From Motiliproteus sp047622605 (lineage in GTDB: Bacteria > Pseudomonadota > Gammaproteobacteria > Pseudomonadales > Balneatricaceae), in NCBI GenBank assembly GCA_047622605.1, contig JBLHND010000083.1, positions 1 through 15,744 on the forward strand: DNA of 15,744 nucleotides, written 5' to 3'. Made by a program: the position numbers and the translations under genes. Shown here one piece after another: positions 1 to 7,649 of the stretch (the stretch's first letter is position 1; every line of letters starts with the position of its first letter). The notes below the pieces were generated by a model. It was not told the origin of the DNA. It saw nothing but the letters and a program-made list of their open reading frames with translations, and ran no database searches.

Positions 1-97
1 CCGTTCCCTACGGGCTTAGCGCACTTCCTACATCCCTGTAGGTCGGCGCTGCCCGTTCCCTACGGGCTTAGCGCACTTCCTACATCCCTGTAGGTCG
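1..97. repeat. Two tandem 45-bp palindromic repeats (REP-like)
   Basis: Positions 1-45 and 53-97 are identical over 45 bases, separated by 7 bases (period 52). Each copy holds two small inverted repeats: CCCGT-tccct-ACGGG (complete in the second copy; in the first the leading C falls at the window edge) and CCTACA-tccc-TGTAGG. They lie just beyond the stop codon of choV, in the position where dispersed palindromic units often collect. A diverged relative of the second half (CACATCCCTGTG followed by GAGCATGTA) is seen at 10766-10797. The repeat may continue to the left of the window. On the minus strand it could act as a transcript end or stabiliser for the cho operon, but no T-run is present. 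Confidence 0.8.
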
Positions 98-120
98 AAT
101 GTAGCCCGACAATAGGGTCC

Positions 121-1329
<1,209 letters not shown>

Positions 1330-1331
1330 GA

Positions 1332-2177
1332 TTAACCCTCCTCTTTGGCGCCGGGCGCTTTGCAGATACGGTCCAGGATGATGGCGACCAGCACGATGGC
1401 CAGACCGGCTTCGAATCCCTGGGAGATATTAACGGTGTTTAGGGCGCGGACGACGGGTTTACCCAGGCCGTCGGCTCCGACCAGGGCGGCGATCACCACC
1501 ATCGACAGCGACAACATGATGCATTGGGTCACGCCGGTCATGATGGTGGGCATCGCTGCGGGCAGCTCAACCTTGTAGAGCAGTTTAAAGGGGGTGGCTC
1601 CGAAGGCCTTGCCCGCTTCGAGCAGGCTGGCCGGCACCCGGCTGATACCCAGATAGGTTAGGCGGATAGGGGCTGCGATGGCAAAAATAATAGTGGAGAT
1701 CAGTCCCGGAACGACCCCCAGGCCGAATAACACCAGGGTCGGGATCAGGTAGACGAAGGTGGGGATGGTCTGCATCAGATCGAGGATCGGCCGCAGGATG
1801 GTATAGAGCCAGGGCTTATGGGCCGCGGTTATGCCGATCGGAATGCCCACGAGTACCGAAATGCTGGTCGCCGCCAGTACCAGAACAAAGGTCTCCAGCA
1901 TCTCTTGCCAATAGCCCAGATTAAGGATCAGCATCAGTGCTGCCACCACAAAGATCACCAGGGTGATGCTGCGGTGCAGTGCCCAGGCGAGTGCCGCGGT
2001 CATCAGCATAGGGATGTAGGCGGGGAACCATTGAAAGATTCCTACCATGGAGACGATTAGCCACTCCAGAGAGATCGAGATAGCATCGAAAAAGTCGGCG
2101 CCGTTAAAGGTCAGCCAGTCGACGAAGGCTTCCATCCAGCTACCCAGAGGAAGTTTGTGCTCAGTAAGCCAGTTCAT
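1332..2177 (-). CDS. choW: Choline ABC transporter, permease (ChoW type)
   Basis: This 281-residue inner-membrane protein is the transmembrane channel of the choline importer. Its sequence shows repeated hydrophobic spans (about 37-50, 53-67, 73-88, 94-115, 135-150, 155-175, 215-235, 258-272). The cytoplasmic EAA loop that docks on the ATPase is visible as EAGKAFGATPFKLLYKVELP (about 187-206). The length and the short N-terminal region before the first span fit the ProW/ChoW family. It follows choX by 89 bp containing a hairpin and precedes choV by 2 bp. The ATG has a modest AGG-containing ribosome site in front of it. Confidence 0.92.
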   Translation of the reverse strand: MNWLTEHKLPLGSWMEAFVDWLTFNGADFFDAISISLEWLIVSMVGIFQWFPAYIPMLMTAALAWALHRSITLVIFVVAALMLILNLGYWQEMLETFVLVLAATSISVLVGIPIGITAAHKPWLYTILRPILDLMQTIPTFVYLIPTLVLFGLGVVPGLISTIIFAIAAPIRLTYLGISRVPASLLEAGKAFGATPFKLLYKVELPAAMPTIMTGVTQCIMLSLSMVVIAALVGADGLGKPVVRALNTVNISQGFEAGLAIVLVAIILDRICKAPGAKEEG

Positions 2178-2217
2178 ACAGTTACCTAGTTATTCTCAGA
2201 TGTGAAAAGTGCAGGTC

Positions 2218-2254
2218 AGCTGCCTGTCGGCCCAGTAAGGGCCGACAAGCAGCT
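2218..2254 (-). promoter_or_regulatory. Hairpin between choX and choW
   Basis: A perfect 9-bp stem TGTCGGCCC / GGGCCGACA (2225-2233 and 2239-2247, loop of 5) is extended by AGCTGC / GCAGCT (2218-2223 and 2249-2254) after one mismatch. No T-run follows on the minus strand. Its place after the binding-protein gene suggests an mRNA stabiliser or partial attenuator that yields more ChoX than ChoWV, which is common in binding-protein-dependent transporters. That role is inferred. Confidence 0.65.
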
Positions 2255-2266
2255 TGATAGCTGCGA

Positions 2267-3235
2267 TCAGAGTTTCAGGTGACGGCGTAGTGCGTCCTGA
2301 GCGGAACCGCCATCTTTACTGGTAACACCGGCAAGCCAGGCATCCAGTGCCTTCGGGTTGCTCTTCAACCAGGCGCGTGCGGCAGCGTCCGGCTTCTGGC
2401 CATCGTCGAGGATGGCGCTCATCAGTTCGTTCTCCATATCCAGGGTGAAGCTGAGATTCTGCAGCAGTTGGCCGACATTGGGGCATTGACTGATATAGTC
2501 TTTGCGGACGTTGGTATAGACGCTGGCACCACCGTAGTTAGGGCCAAAGAAGTCATCGCCACCGTCCAGATACGCCATATCGATGGTGCTGTTCATCGGA
2601 TGTGGTGCCCAGCCTAGGAAGGCGATCCACTGCTCGCGTCTGGCGGCCCGGCCGACCTGGGATACCATGCCCGCTTCACTGGATTCGACCAGTTTGAAGC
2701 CCTTGAGGCCGAAGGCATCCGTGTCGATCATATCCTGGATCAGACGGTTGCCATCGTTGCCGGGTTCGATGCCGTAGATCTTGCCTTTGAACTGATCTTT
2801 AAACTTGGCGATATCGGCAAAGTTGGTGACGCCCGCATCATAGACATACTGAGGCACTGCGAGCGTGTATTTGGCGCCCTCTAGGTTGGCATGCAGGGTT
2901 TCTACGCTGCCATTCTCAGTATACTTGGCGATATCGGCGGCCATAGTGGGCATCCAGTTACCCAGGAAGACATCGATATCGTTGTTGGCAAGTGACGTAT
3001 AGGTCACAGGAACCGAGAGCAGCTGGGTGCTGGTTTCATAACCCAGGCCGGTGACCAGTTCAGAGGCGATGGCCGTGGTTGCGGTGATATCGGTCCAGCC
3101 GACATCGGAGAAGCGCACCTTGTCACAGCTGCCGGCAAGTGCCAGCGAGGCGGTCAGTCCGAGGGTGACAGCCAGGCTGCCGCTAAGGATTTTCTTGAGG
3201 CTGAGGTCGGTCTTTAGAATCGTCTTCATCTTCAT
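2267..3235 (-). CDS. choX: Choline-binding periplasmic protein (ChoX type)
   Basis: This 322-residue protein is the periplasmic receptor that hands choline to ChoWV. A signal peptide is visible: basic start, hydrophobic 19-34 and an ALA cleavage site at 32-34, giving a mature protein that begins near GSCDK. Residues W47, W94, Y123 and W209 fall at a constant offset of +4 from the aromatic box W43, W90, Y119 and W205 that I recall for Sinorhizobium meliloti ChoX. This argues for choline rather than a general betaine ligand. C37 and C251 could form a disulfide. An AAGGA ribosome site (3240-3244) lies 4 bases before the ATG; an internal ATG two codons later is possible but less well spaced. The gene lies between betA and choW and its leader is duplicated. 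Confidence 0.93.
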   Translation of the reverse strand: MKMKTILKTDLSLKKILSGSLAVTLGLTASLALAGSCDKVRFSDVGWTDITATTAIASELVTGLGYETSTQLLSVPVTYTSLANNDIDVFLGNWMPTMAADIAKYTENGSVETLHANLEGAKYTLAVPQYVYDAGVTNFADIAKFKDQFKGKIYGIEPGNDGNRLIQDMIDTDAFGLKGFKLVESSEAGMVSQVGRAARREQWIAFLGWAPHPMNSTIDMAYLDGGDDFFGPNYGGASVYTNVRKDYISQCPNVGQLLQNLSFTLDMENELMSAILDDGQKPDAAARAWLKSNPKALDAWLAGVTSKDGGSAQDALRRHLKL

Positions 3236-3289
3236 CTGTTCCTTTTATGGGTGTTGGAGCTTTTTTTTATTAAACGTTCTTATTGAACG

Positions 3290-3340
3290 CCGCTACCGGT
3301 CGCCGTTGCCTTGGGGACAGGCAGTGAAGACCGACAGCGG
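3290..3340 (-). promoter_or_regulatory. Imperfect hairpin, copy A, in the choX leader
   Basis: Two arms of 21 bases (3290-3310 and 3320-3340) pair around a 9-base loop. Read as minus-strand RNA, several positions that would be A-C mismatches on the plus strand become G-U pairs, so the structure is better as the RNA made from the bet-cho strand. About three mismatches remain. No T-run follows, so I do not call it a terminator; it could mark an mRNA processing or attenuation point. Confidence 0.55.
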
Positions 3341-3395
3341 AATTATTCGGGTTTTCTAACGCGGTTCCTTTTATGGGTGTTGGAGCATTCTTTTT

Positions 3396-3442
3396 ATTAA
3401 ACGTTCTTATTAAACGTTCTTATTAAACGTTCTTATTAAACG
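3396..3442. repeat. Array of 13-bp ATTAAACGTTCTT repeats
   Basis: Three perfect head-to-tail units (3396, 3409, 3422) and an 8-base partial unit lie in copy B; copy A has one unit (3269-3281) followed by a variant ATTGAACG. Each unit has a central AACGTT and, on the minus strand, reads CGTTTAATAAGAACG, a small inverted repeat. The words resemble the AACGTT-centred operator type that I associate from memory with BetI, so this may be a multiplied regulator site. It may also be a simple replication-slippage array. Confidence 0.75.
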
Positions 3443-3492
3443 CCGCTACCCGTCTCCATGGTCTTGGGGAAGGCAATGGAGACCGGCAGCGG
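3443..3492 (-). promoter_or_regulatory. Strong hairpin right after the betA stop, copy B
   Basis: Arms 3443-3459 and 3476-3492 pair over 17 positions with one mismatch and one G-U pair in the minus-strand RNA. The stem begins two bases after the betA stop codon. The downstream minus-strand sequence is CGTTTAATAAG, with only three Ts, so it is not a classical Rho-independent terminator. It could protect the 3' end of a betBA message or partly separate betBA from choXWV expression. Confidence 0.6.
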
Positions 3493-3494
3493 AA

Positions 3495-5192
3495 TTATTC
3501 GGGTTTTCTTACTGGAGTGCCTGTCCTCTGCCGGGTCTGCCAGTGCGGGTCTATCCAGACAGGAACCTCGGCGTCTGCCAATGGCGCCTTGCCCAGAATG
3601 ATATCGGCCGCCTTTTCCGCCACCATGATGCTGGGGGCGTTGAGATTACCGTTGGTGATGATTGGAAAAATGGATGAATCCACGACCCGCAGCCCGGTCA
3701 TGCCCCGCACTCGACAGGCCTGGTCCAGTACCGCCATAGGATCATCATCTGCCCCGATCTTGCAGGTGCAGGAGGGGTGATAGGCGCTTTCGACGTTAGC
3801 CTTAACCCAAGTATCGATCTGGGCATCAGACTGCACCTCGACCCCGGGTTGGATCTCAGCACCGCGGTAGGCGTCCATGGCCGGTTGGTTAAGGATCTCC
3901 CGGCTCAGACGGATACAGTCGCGCCAGTCCTGGCGGTCCTGATCGGTGCTGATGTAGTTAAATATTATTCCTGGTTTGGCCTCAGGATCGGCGGATTTTA
4001 TCCACACCCGACCGCGGCTCTGGGGCTTGTTGGGGCCGACATGCAGCTGAAAACCATGCCCCTCGATCGCCTTGGCGCCATCGTAACGCATCGCCGCCGG
4101 CAGGAAGTGGTACTGGACGTTCGGCCATTTGAGGCCAGCCCGAGAGCGGATAAAGGCACAGGATTCGAAATGGTTGGTCGCGCCCAGGCCATCTTTGAAC
4201 AGCAGCCAGCGGCTGCCGATCAGCCCTTTGCTGACCAGGTCGAGCTTACTGTTGAGCGTGATCGGCTGCTTGCAGTGATACTGGAAGTAGACCTCCAGAT
4301 GATCCTGCAGATTCTCGCCCACACCGGGCAGCTCATGCAGCAGCTCCACCCCGGCATCCTTGAGGACCGATGCCGGACCGATGCCGGACAGCTGCAGCAG
4401 CTGCGGCGAGCCGATCGAACCGGCCGACAGGATCACCTCACGGCGGGCCATCACTCGGGTGACCTTGGCGTCTTGCTGGTATTCGATGCCGACCGCCTGT
4501 TTCCCCTCGCAGAGGATCTTGCGGCTCAGTACCCCGGTCTTAACGGTAAGATTGGCGCGTTTCATCGCGCGGCGCAGGTAGGCGTTTGAGGTGGAGGCAC
4601 GGACGCCCTTCTTTACCGTCATATGCATCGGCCCGAAACCCTCCTGCTGCTGGCCGTTGTAGTCGGCGGTAGTCGGATAGCCCGCTTGCTCACCTGCGTC
4701 GATAAACGTCTGATACAGCGGGTTCAGCTGCATGGCATTGCCATCGCAGGTATTCAGGGGGCCCTCGCCGCCACGGTACGTATCCGCACCTTTGATCCAG
4801 GTTTCGGCCTTGCGAAAGTAGGGCAGGCATTTCTGGTAGTTCCACTCGGTAGCTCCTAGGAACTGCCACTCCTCGAAGTCGCAGGCATGGCCACGCACAT
4901 AGACCATACCGTTGATGGAGGAGCTGCCCCCCAGCACCCGGCCGCGCGGGCAGTGCAGGCGGCGGCCATCCAAACCGGGTTCGGGCTCGGATTCGAACTG
5001 CCACGCATACTTGGGTGAGTTCATCGGATAGGAGAGGGCGGTCGGCATCTGGATAAAGATGCTTTTATCGCTGCCTCCCGCTTCCAGCAGCAGTATCTGA
5101 TACTGGCCGTCTTCACTGAGACGATCGGCCAGCACGCAGCCTGCAGATCCGGCGCCAACGATGATGTAGTCGTACTGGGTTTCACTTGTCAT
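3495..5192 (-). CDS. betA: Choline dehydrogenase (GMC oxidoreductase)
   Basis: This 565-residue FAD enzyme oxidises choline to betaine aldehyde (and can act on the aldehyde) at the inner face of the membrane. The FAD-binding GAGSAG motif is at 13-18, GMC signature 1 near GRVLGGSSSINGMVYVRG (84-101), GMC signature 2 near GSPQLLQLSGIG (261-272), the active-site HPSCTCKIG at 472-480 and NLNAPS at 516-521. Length and motifs match BetA, which is about 556 residues in E. coli. The start lies 48 bp after betB in the same direction; the ribosome site in front is weak, so translation may depend on coupling or be modest. The final four codons are duplicated downstream. Other GMC alcohol dehydrogenases are possible in general, but the adjacent betB and choline transporter make BetA secure. 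Confidence 0.95.
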   Translation of the reverse strand: MTSETQYDYIIVGAGSAGCVLADRLSEDGQYQILLLEAGGSDKSIFIQMPTALSYPMNSPKYAWQFESEPEPGLDGRRLHCPRGRVLGGSSSINGMVYVRGHACDFEEWQFLGATEWNYQKCLPYFRKAETWIKGADTYRGGEGPLNTCDGNAMQLNPLYQTFIDAGEQAGYPTTADYNGQQQEGFGPMHMTVKKGVRASTSNAYLRRAMKRANLTVKTGVLSRKILCEGKQAVGIEYQQDAKVTRVMARREVILSAGSIGSPQLLQLSGIGPASVLKDAGVELLHELPGVGENLQDHLEVYFQYHCKQPITLNSKLDLVSKGLIGSRWLLFKDGLGATNHFESCAFIRSRAGLKWPNVQYHFLPAAMRYDGAKAIEGHGFQLHVGPNKPQSRGRVWIKSADPEAKPGIIFNYISTDQDRQDWRDCIRLSREILNQPAMDAYRGAEIQPGVEVQSDAQIDTWVKANVESAYHPSCTCKIGADDDPMAVLDQACRVRGMTGLRVVDSSIFPIITNGNLNAPSIMVAEKAADIILGKAPLADAEVPVWIDPHWQTRQRTGTPVRKPE

Positions 5193-5240
5193 TATTCGCA
5201 GCCAGGAGTCGGTTAATTGAGGGGCTAATATCAGGAGCGA

Positions 5241-6701
5241 TTATTGATAAGGGCAGTCGACATCCCCAAGCTCGACGTAGACGCTCTTGATCTGGGTATA
5301 GAGGTTCAGCGTTTCCCTGCCGTTCTCGCGTCCGATCCCCGATTGCTTATAGCCGCCAACCGGCATCTCGGCGGGAGAGGCCCCCCAGGTATTAATCCAG
5401 CAGATGCCGGCCTGCAGCTTGGCGATAACCCGGTGCGCGCGGGCGAAATTGGTCGAGAACAGTCCGGCGGCCAGGCCGTAGTCGGTGTTGTTGGCGCGAC
5501 GGATGACTTCGTCTTCATCGCTGAAGCGTAGAATAGACATGACCGGACCGAAGATTTCGTCGGTCACGTTCGGCATCTCATCGGTACAGTCGGCGAAGAT
5601 CGTGGGTTTGACGAAATTACCGCGATCCAGACCCGGGCCGGTGGCGCGTTCACCGCCGCAGACCAGGCGGGCGCCTGCTGCCTTGGCCGCTTCTATATAG
5701 CCGAGCACCAATTCCATATGCGGCTTGGAGATCAGGGCGCCTACCTGGGTGTTCAGATCAGTGGGATCGCCGATGATCATCCTTCGGGTACGTGCGGCGA
5801 CCCGGGCGATAAATTCATCGTAGAGGCTGTCATGGACAAATACTCGAGTGCCGTTGGTGCAGATTTCGCCCTGGGTATAAAAATTGGCCAGCAGCGCACC
5901 GGAGACGGCGTTGTCCAGATCGGCATCTTCAAACACGATCAGGGCGGATTTCCCCCCTAGCTCCAGGGTCACATCCTTGACCGTGGTGGCAGCTGCGGCC
6001 AGCACCTTCTTGCCGGTGTCGACGCCGCCGGTAAAGGAGATCTTGGCGATGTCGTGGTGATGCGTCAGCGCCTGCCCGACTCGGTAATCCCCGAGGACGA
6101 CATTGAAGACCCCGTCGGGCATGCCTGCTTCGGTAAAAATTTCGGCCAGCTTGAGGGCGCTTAGGGGTGTCTCTTCCGAGGGCTTAAAGACCATCGCGTT
6201 GCCTGCCGCCAGGGCGGGGCCAGCTTTCCACATGGCGATCTGCATCGGGTAGTTCCAGGCACCGATACCGGCACAGACTCCCAGGGGTTCGCGGCGACTG
6301 TAGAAGAAGTTGCTGCCGCCCAGGTCCTTATGTTCACCGTGGAGGCTGGCCGCCAGGCCCGCGTAATATTCGATCACTTCGGCGCCGGTTTCTATATCGA
6401 CACAGTTGGCTTCCTGCAGTGGTTTGCCATTATCCAGGACCTCGAGCATGGCCAGTTCATCGTTGCGTTCGCGCAGGATGGCCACGGCGCGCAACAGAAT
6501 GCGGCCACGCTCCACGCCGGTCATGGCCGACCAGACACTGAAGCCCTGGTGGGCGGAGACGATGGCGGCATCGACATCGGCGGGTGAGGCGACCTGCAGT
6601 TCGGCTAACTGCTCACCGGTCGCAGGGTTCGTGCTGATAAAGGTCTCGCCGGACGTGGCCTGCTGGTAGCGACCATGGATATACAGTTGTTTCTGACTCA
6701 T
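5241..6701 (-). CDS. betB: Betaine aldehyde dehydrogenase
   Basis: This 486-residue NAD(P)-dependent aldehyde dehydrogenase makes glycine betaine from betaine aldehyde in the cytoplasm. Visible landmarks are WNYP with N150, cofactor lysine 173 in FKPSEETP, the FTGG turn (223-226), catalytic Glu247 in LELGGKS and nucleophile Cys281 in TQGEICTNGTRVF. The C-terminal part has GGYKQSGIGRENG. Length equals that of classical BetB. It is first in the betB-betA-choXWV row and is transcribed away from slyD. The position upstream, where betI normally stands, is empty. The ATG is not preceded by a strong ribosome site. Confidence 0.95.
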   Translation of the reverse strand: MSQKQLYIHGRYQQATSGETFISTNPATGEQLAELQVASPADVDAAIVSAHQGFSVWSAMTGVERGRILLRAVAILRERNDELAMLEVLDNGKPLQEANCVDIETGAEVIEYYAGLAASLHGEHKDLGGSNFFYSRREPLGVCAGIGAWNYPMQIAMWKAGPALAAGNAMVFKPSEETPLSALKLAEIFTEAGMPDGVFNVVLGDYRVGQALTHHHDIAKISFTGGVDTGKKVLAAAATTVKDVTLELGGKSALIVFEDADLDNAVSGALLANFYTQGEICTNGTRVFVHDSLYDEFIARVAARTRRMIIGDPTDLNTQVGALISKPHMELVLGYIEAAKAAGARLVCGGERATGPGLDRGNFVKPTIFADCTDEMPNVTDEIFGPVMSILRFSDEDEVIRRANNTDYGLAAGLFSTNFARAHRVIAKLQAGICWINTWGASPAEMPVGGYKQSGIGRENGRETLNLYTQIKSVYVELGDVDCPYQ

Positions 6702-6791
6702 AACGATTACTCTGATTAACGTGGCAGGCTGTTATTTTCCAACAGCTTGCCTGGTTTTTACGGTGTTCTAGGGCGCACGATGACGGTTTTT

Positions 6792-6809
6792 ATTAAATGA
6801 CCGTTTAAT
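6792..6809 (-). promoter_or_regulatory. AT-rich dyad upstream of betB (possible BetI-type operator)
   Basis: ATTAAA-tgaccg-TTTAAT is an inverted repeat with 6-base arms. The right half reads CGTTTAAT, the same word that recurs in the choX leader. It lies just downstream of the candidate promoter of betB, where a repressor would block initiation. The link to BetI is inferred from position and from memory of the regulator's site type. Confidence 0.45.
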
Positions 6810-6811
6810 GA

Positions 6812-6840
6812 AAATCTCATAGACCTAGGTGTTGTGTCAA
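6812..6840 (-). promoter_or_regulatory. Candidate sigma-70 promoter for betB
   Basis: On the minus strand a perfect TTGACA lies at 6840-6835, followed at 17 bases by AGATTT (6817-6812), a poor -10. TATGAG lies closer than normal spacing. The -35 match is good and the location suits betB, but the -10 is weak, as expected only if an activator helps. Confidence 0.3.
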
Positions 6841-6849
6841 CTTTCAGTT

Positions 6850-6898
6850 AAAAAGAGTGAAAAAGAGAGCAGTCAAAAAGAGTGGTAAAAGAGAGCAG
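6850..6898. repeat. Imperfect A/G-rich direct repeat upstream of slyD
   Basis: AAAAAGAGTG followed by (A/G)(A/T)AAAGAGAGCAG occurs at 6850-6872 and again at 6875-6898, a period of about 25 bases. It may be a duplication in the slyD 5' region. No function is evident. Confidence 0.6.
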
Positions 6899-7007
6899 CT
6901 AAAATAGTCGCCGAAGACAGCCACCATAGAGGCAACAACAGCAGCAGGGAACCTATCTGCAGGCGTGCTAAGATGCCCGCTCAGCAGTCCCGTTTCCGGA
7001 GAGAGCC

Positions 7008-7502
7008 ATGAGTATTACCAGCAACAGCGTTGTCAGCTTCCACTACCGCTTGCGTGAGGAGTCCGGCGCCGAGCTTGAAAGCTCCCATGACGCCGAGCCC
7101 ATGCTCTACCTACACGGCCATAACGGCATTCTTGCCGGCCTAGAAAAAGCGCTTGAGGGTCGGGCCGTTGGCGAGAGTCTCAGTGTGACTCTGGAACCCG
7201 CCGAAGCCTATGGGATCCGCCGCGAAGGTCGTGAGCAACGCATTCCAATCAAACACTTGCAGGTTGATGCTAAGACCCAACGTCAACTCAAAAAAGGGAT
7301 GGCGGTACCGGTACAGACCGAACAGGGTGCCCGCACCATGGTCATTATCAAGGTTGGTAAGTTCAACGTTGATGTCGATACCAACCATCCCCTGGCAGGC
7401 AAGACGCTGACCTTCGACATCGATATCGTTACAGTACGTGATGCGACGGCCGAAGAAATAACCCACAAACATGCCCATGGTGTGGGTGGACATCAGCACT
7501 AA
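7008..7502 (+). CDS. slyD: SlyD-like FKBP-type peptidyl-prolyl cis-trans isomerase
   Basis: This 164-residue cytoplasmic protein would catalyse proline isomerisation and act as a chaperone. The FKBP fold is split: residues 1-69 carry LHGHNGILAGLEKALEGRAV and EPAEAYG, an inserted chaperone flap spans about 70-125, and the fold resumes with NHPLAGKTLTFDI (126-138). The end is His-rich (HKHAHGVGGHQH, 153-164), shorter than the long His/Cys metal-binding tail of E. coli SlyD (196 residues) and without cysteines, so nickel handling may be reduced. GGAGAG lies 4-9 bases before the ATG. It diverges from betB and is followed after 147 bp by the M16C peptidase gene. Confidence 0.88.
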   Translation: MSITSNSVVSFHYRLREESGAELESSHDAEPMLYLHGHNGILAGLEKALEGRAVGESLSVTLEPAEAYGIRREGREQRIPIKHLQVDAKTQRQLKKGMAVPVQTEQGARTMVIIKVGKFNVDVDTNHPLAGKTLTFDIDIVTVRDATAEEITHKHAHGVGGHQH

Positions 7503-7649
7503 GGCGTTTAAGATAACCCTTCCCCGGTGCCATCTCTAGATTAAGACCGGGATGCAGCGGGCCCTGTTGCCCCGGCCTCTGCTTAGTGATCATTAGTCAT
7601 AATAAAAGGCATTATAAAAGTCATCATCTACAAGGACATCCCCATACCG

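Larger units (their letters stand above)
3238..3509 (-). repeat. Tandem duplication of the betA-choX junction
   Basis: Copy A (about 3238-3358) and copy B (about 3364-3509) align along their length: GTTCCTTTTATGGGTGTTGG (choX ribosome site region), a T-rich run, ATTAAACGTTCTT units, a GC-rich hairpin, and AATTATTCGGGTTTTCT. In copy B the last piece is the genuine 3' end of betA (codons for RKPE and the stop). Copy A repeats those codons outside any gene, so it is a duplicate of the whole junction. The copies have diverged, chiefly in the hairpin arms and in the number of 13-bp units (one in A, three in B). Confidence 0.88.
6702..7007. other. Divergent betB-slyD intergenic region
   Basis: About 306 bp without a gene; too short for betI (about 195 codons). 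It holds a possible minus-strand promoter with an AT-rich dyad facing betB, and an A/G-rich direct repeat (6850-6898) nearer slyD. The slyD ribosome site GGAGAG (6998-7003) closes the region. No clear terminator is visible. Confidence 0.7.

Noticed and set aside
3396..3442. CRISPR array
   Set aside because: Units are 13 bp and directly abutting with no spacers; no cas genes nearby.
3777..4589. Plus-strand open frame of 270 codons opposite betA
   Set aside because: It lies wholly inside the antisense of a clearly recognised choline dehydrogenase and shows no family motif; open only because of GC-biased codon use.
7503..7649. Terminator or promoter between slyD and the peptidase gene
   Set aside because: Only short 5-bp stems and poor -35/-10 pairs are visible; nothing firm enough to call.
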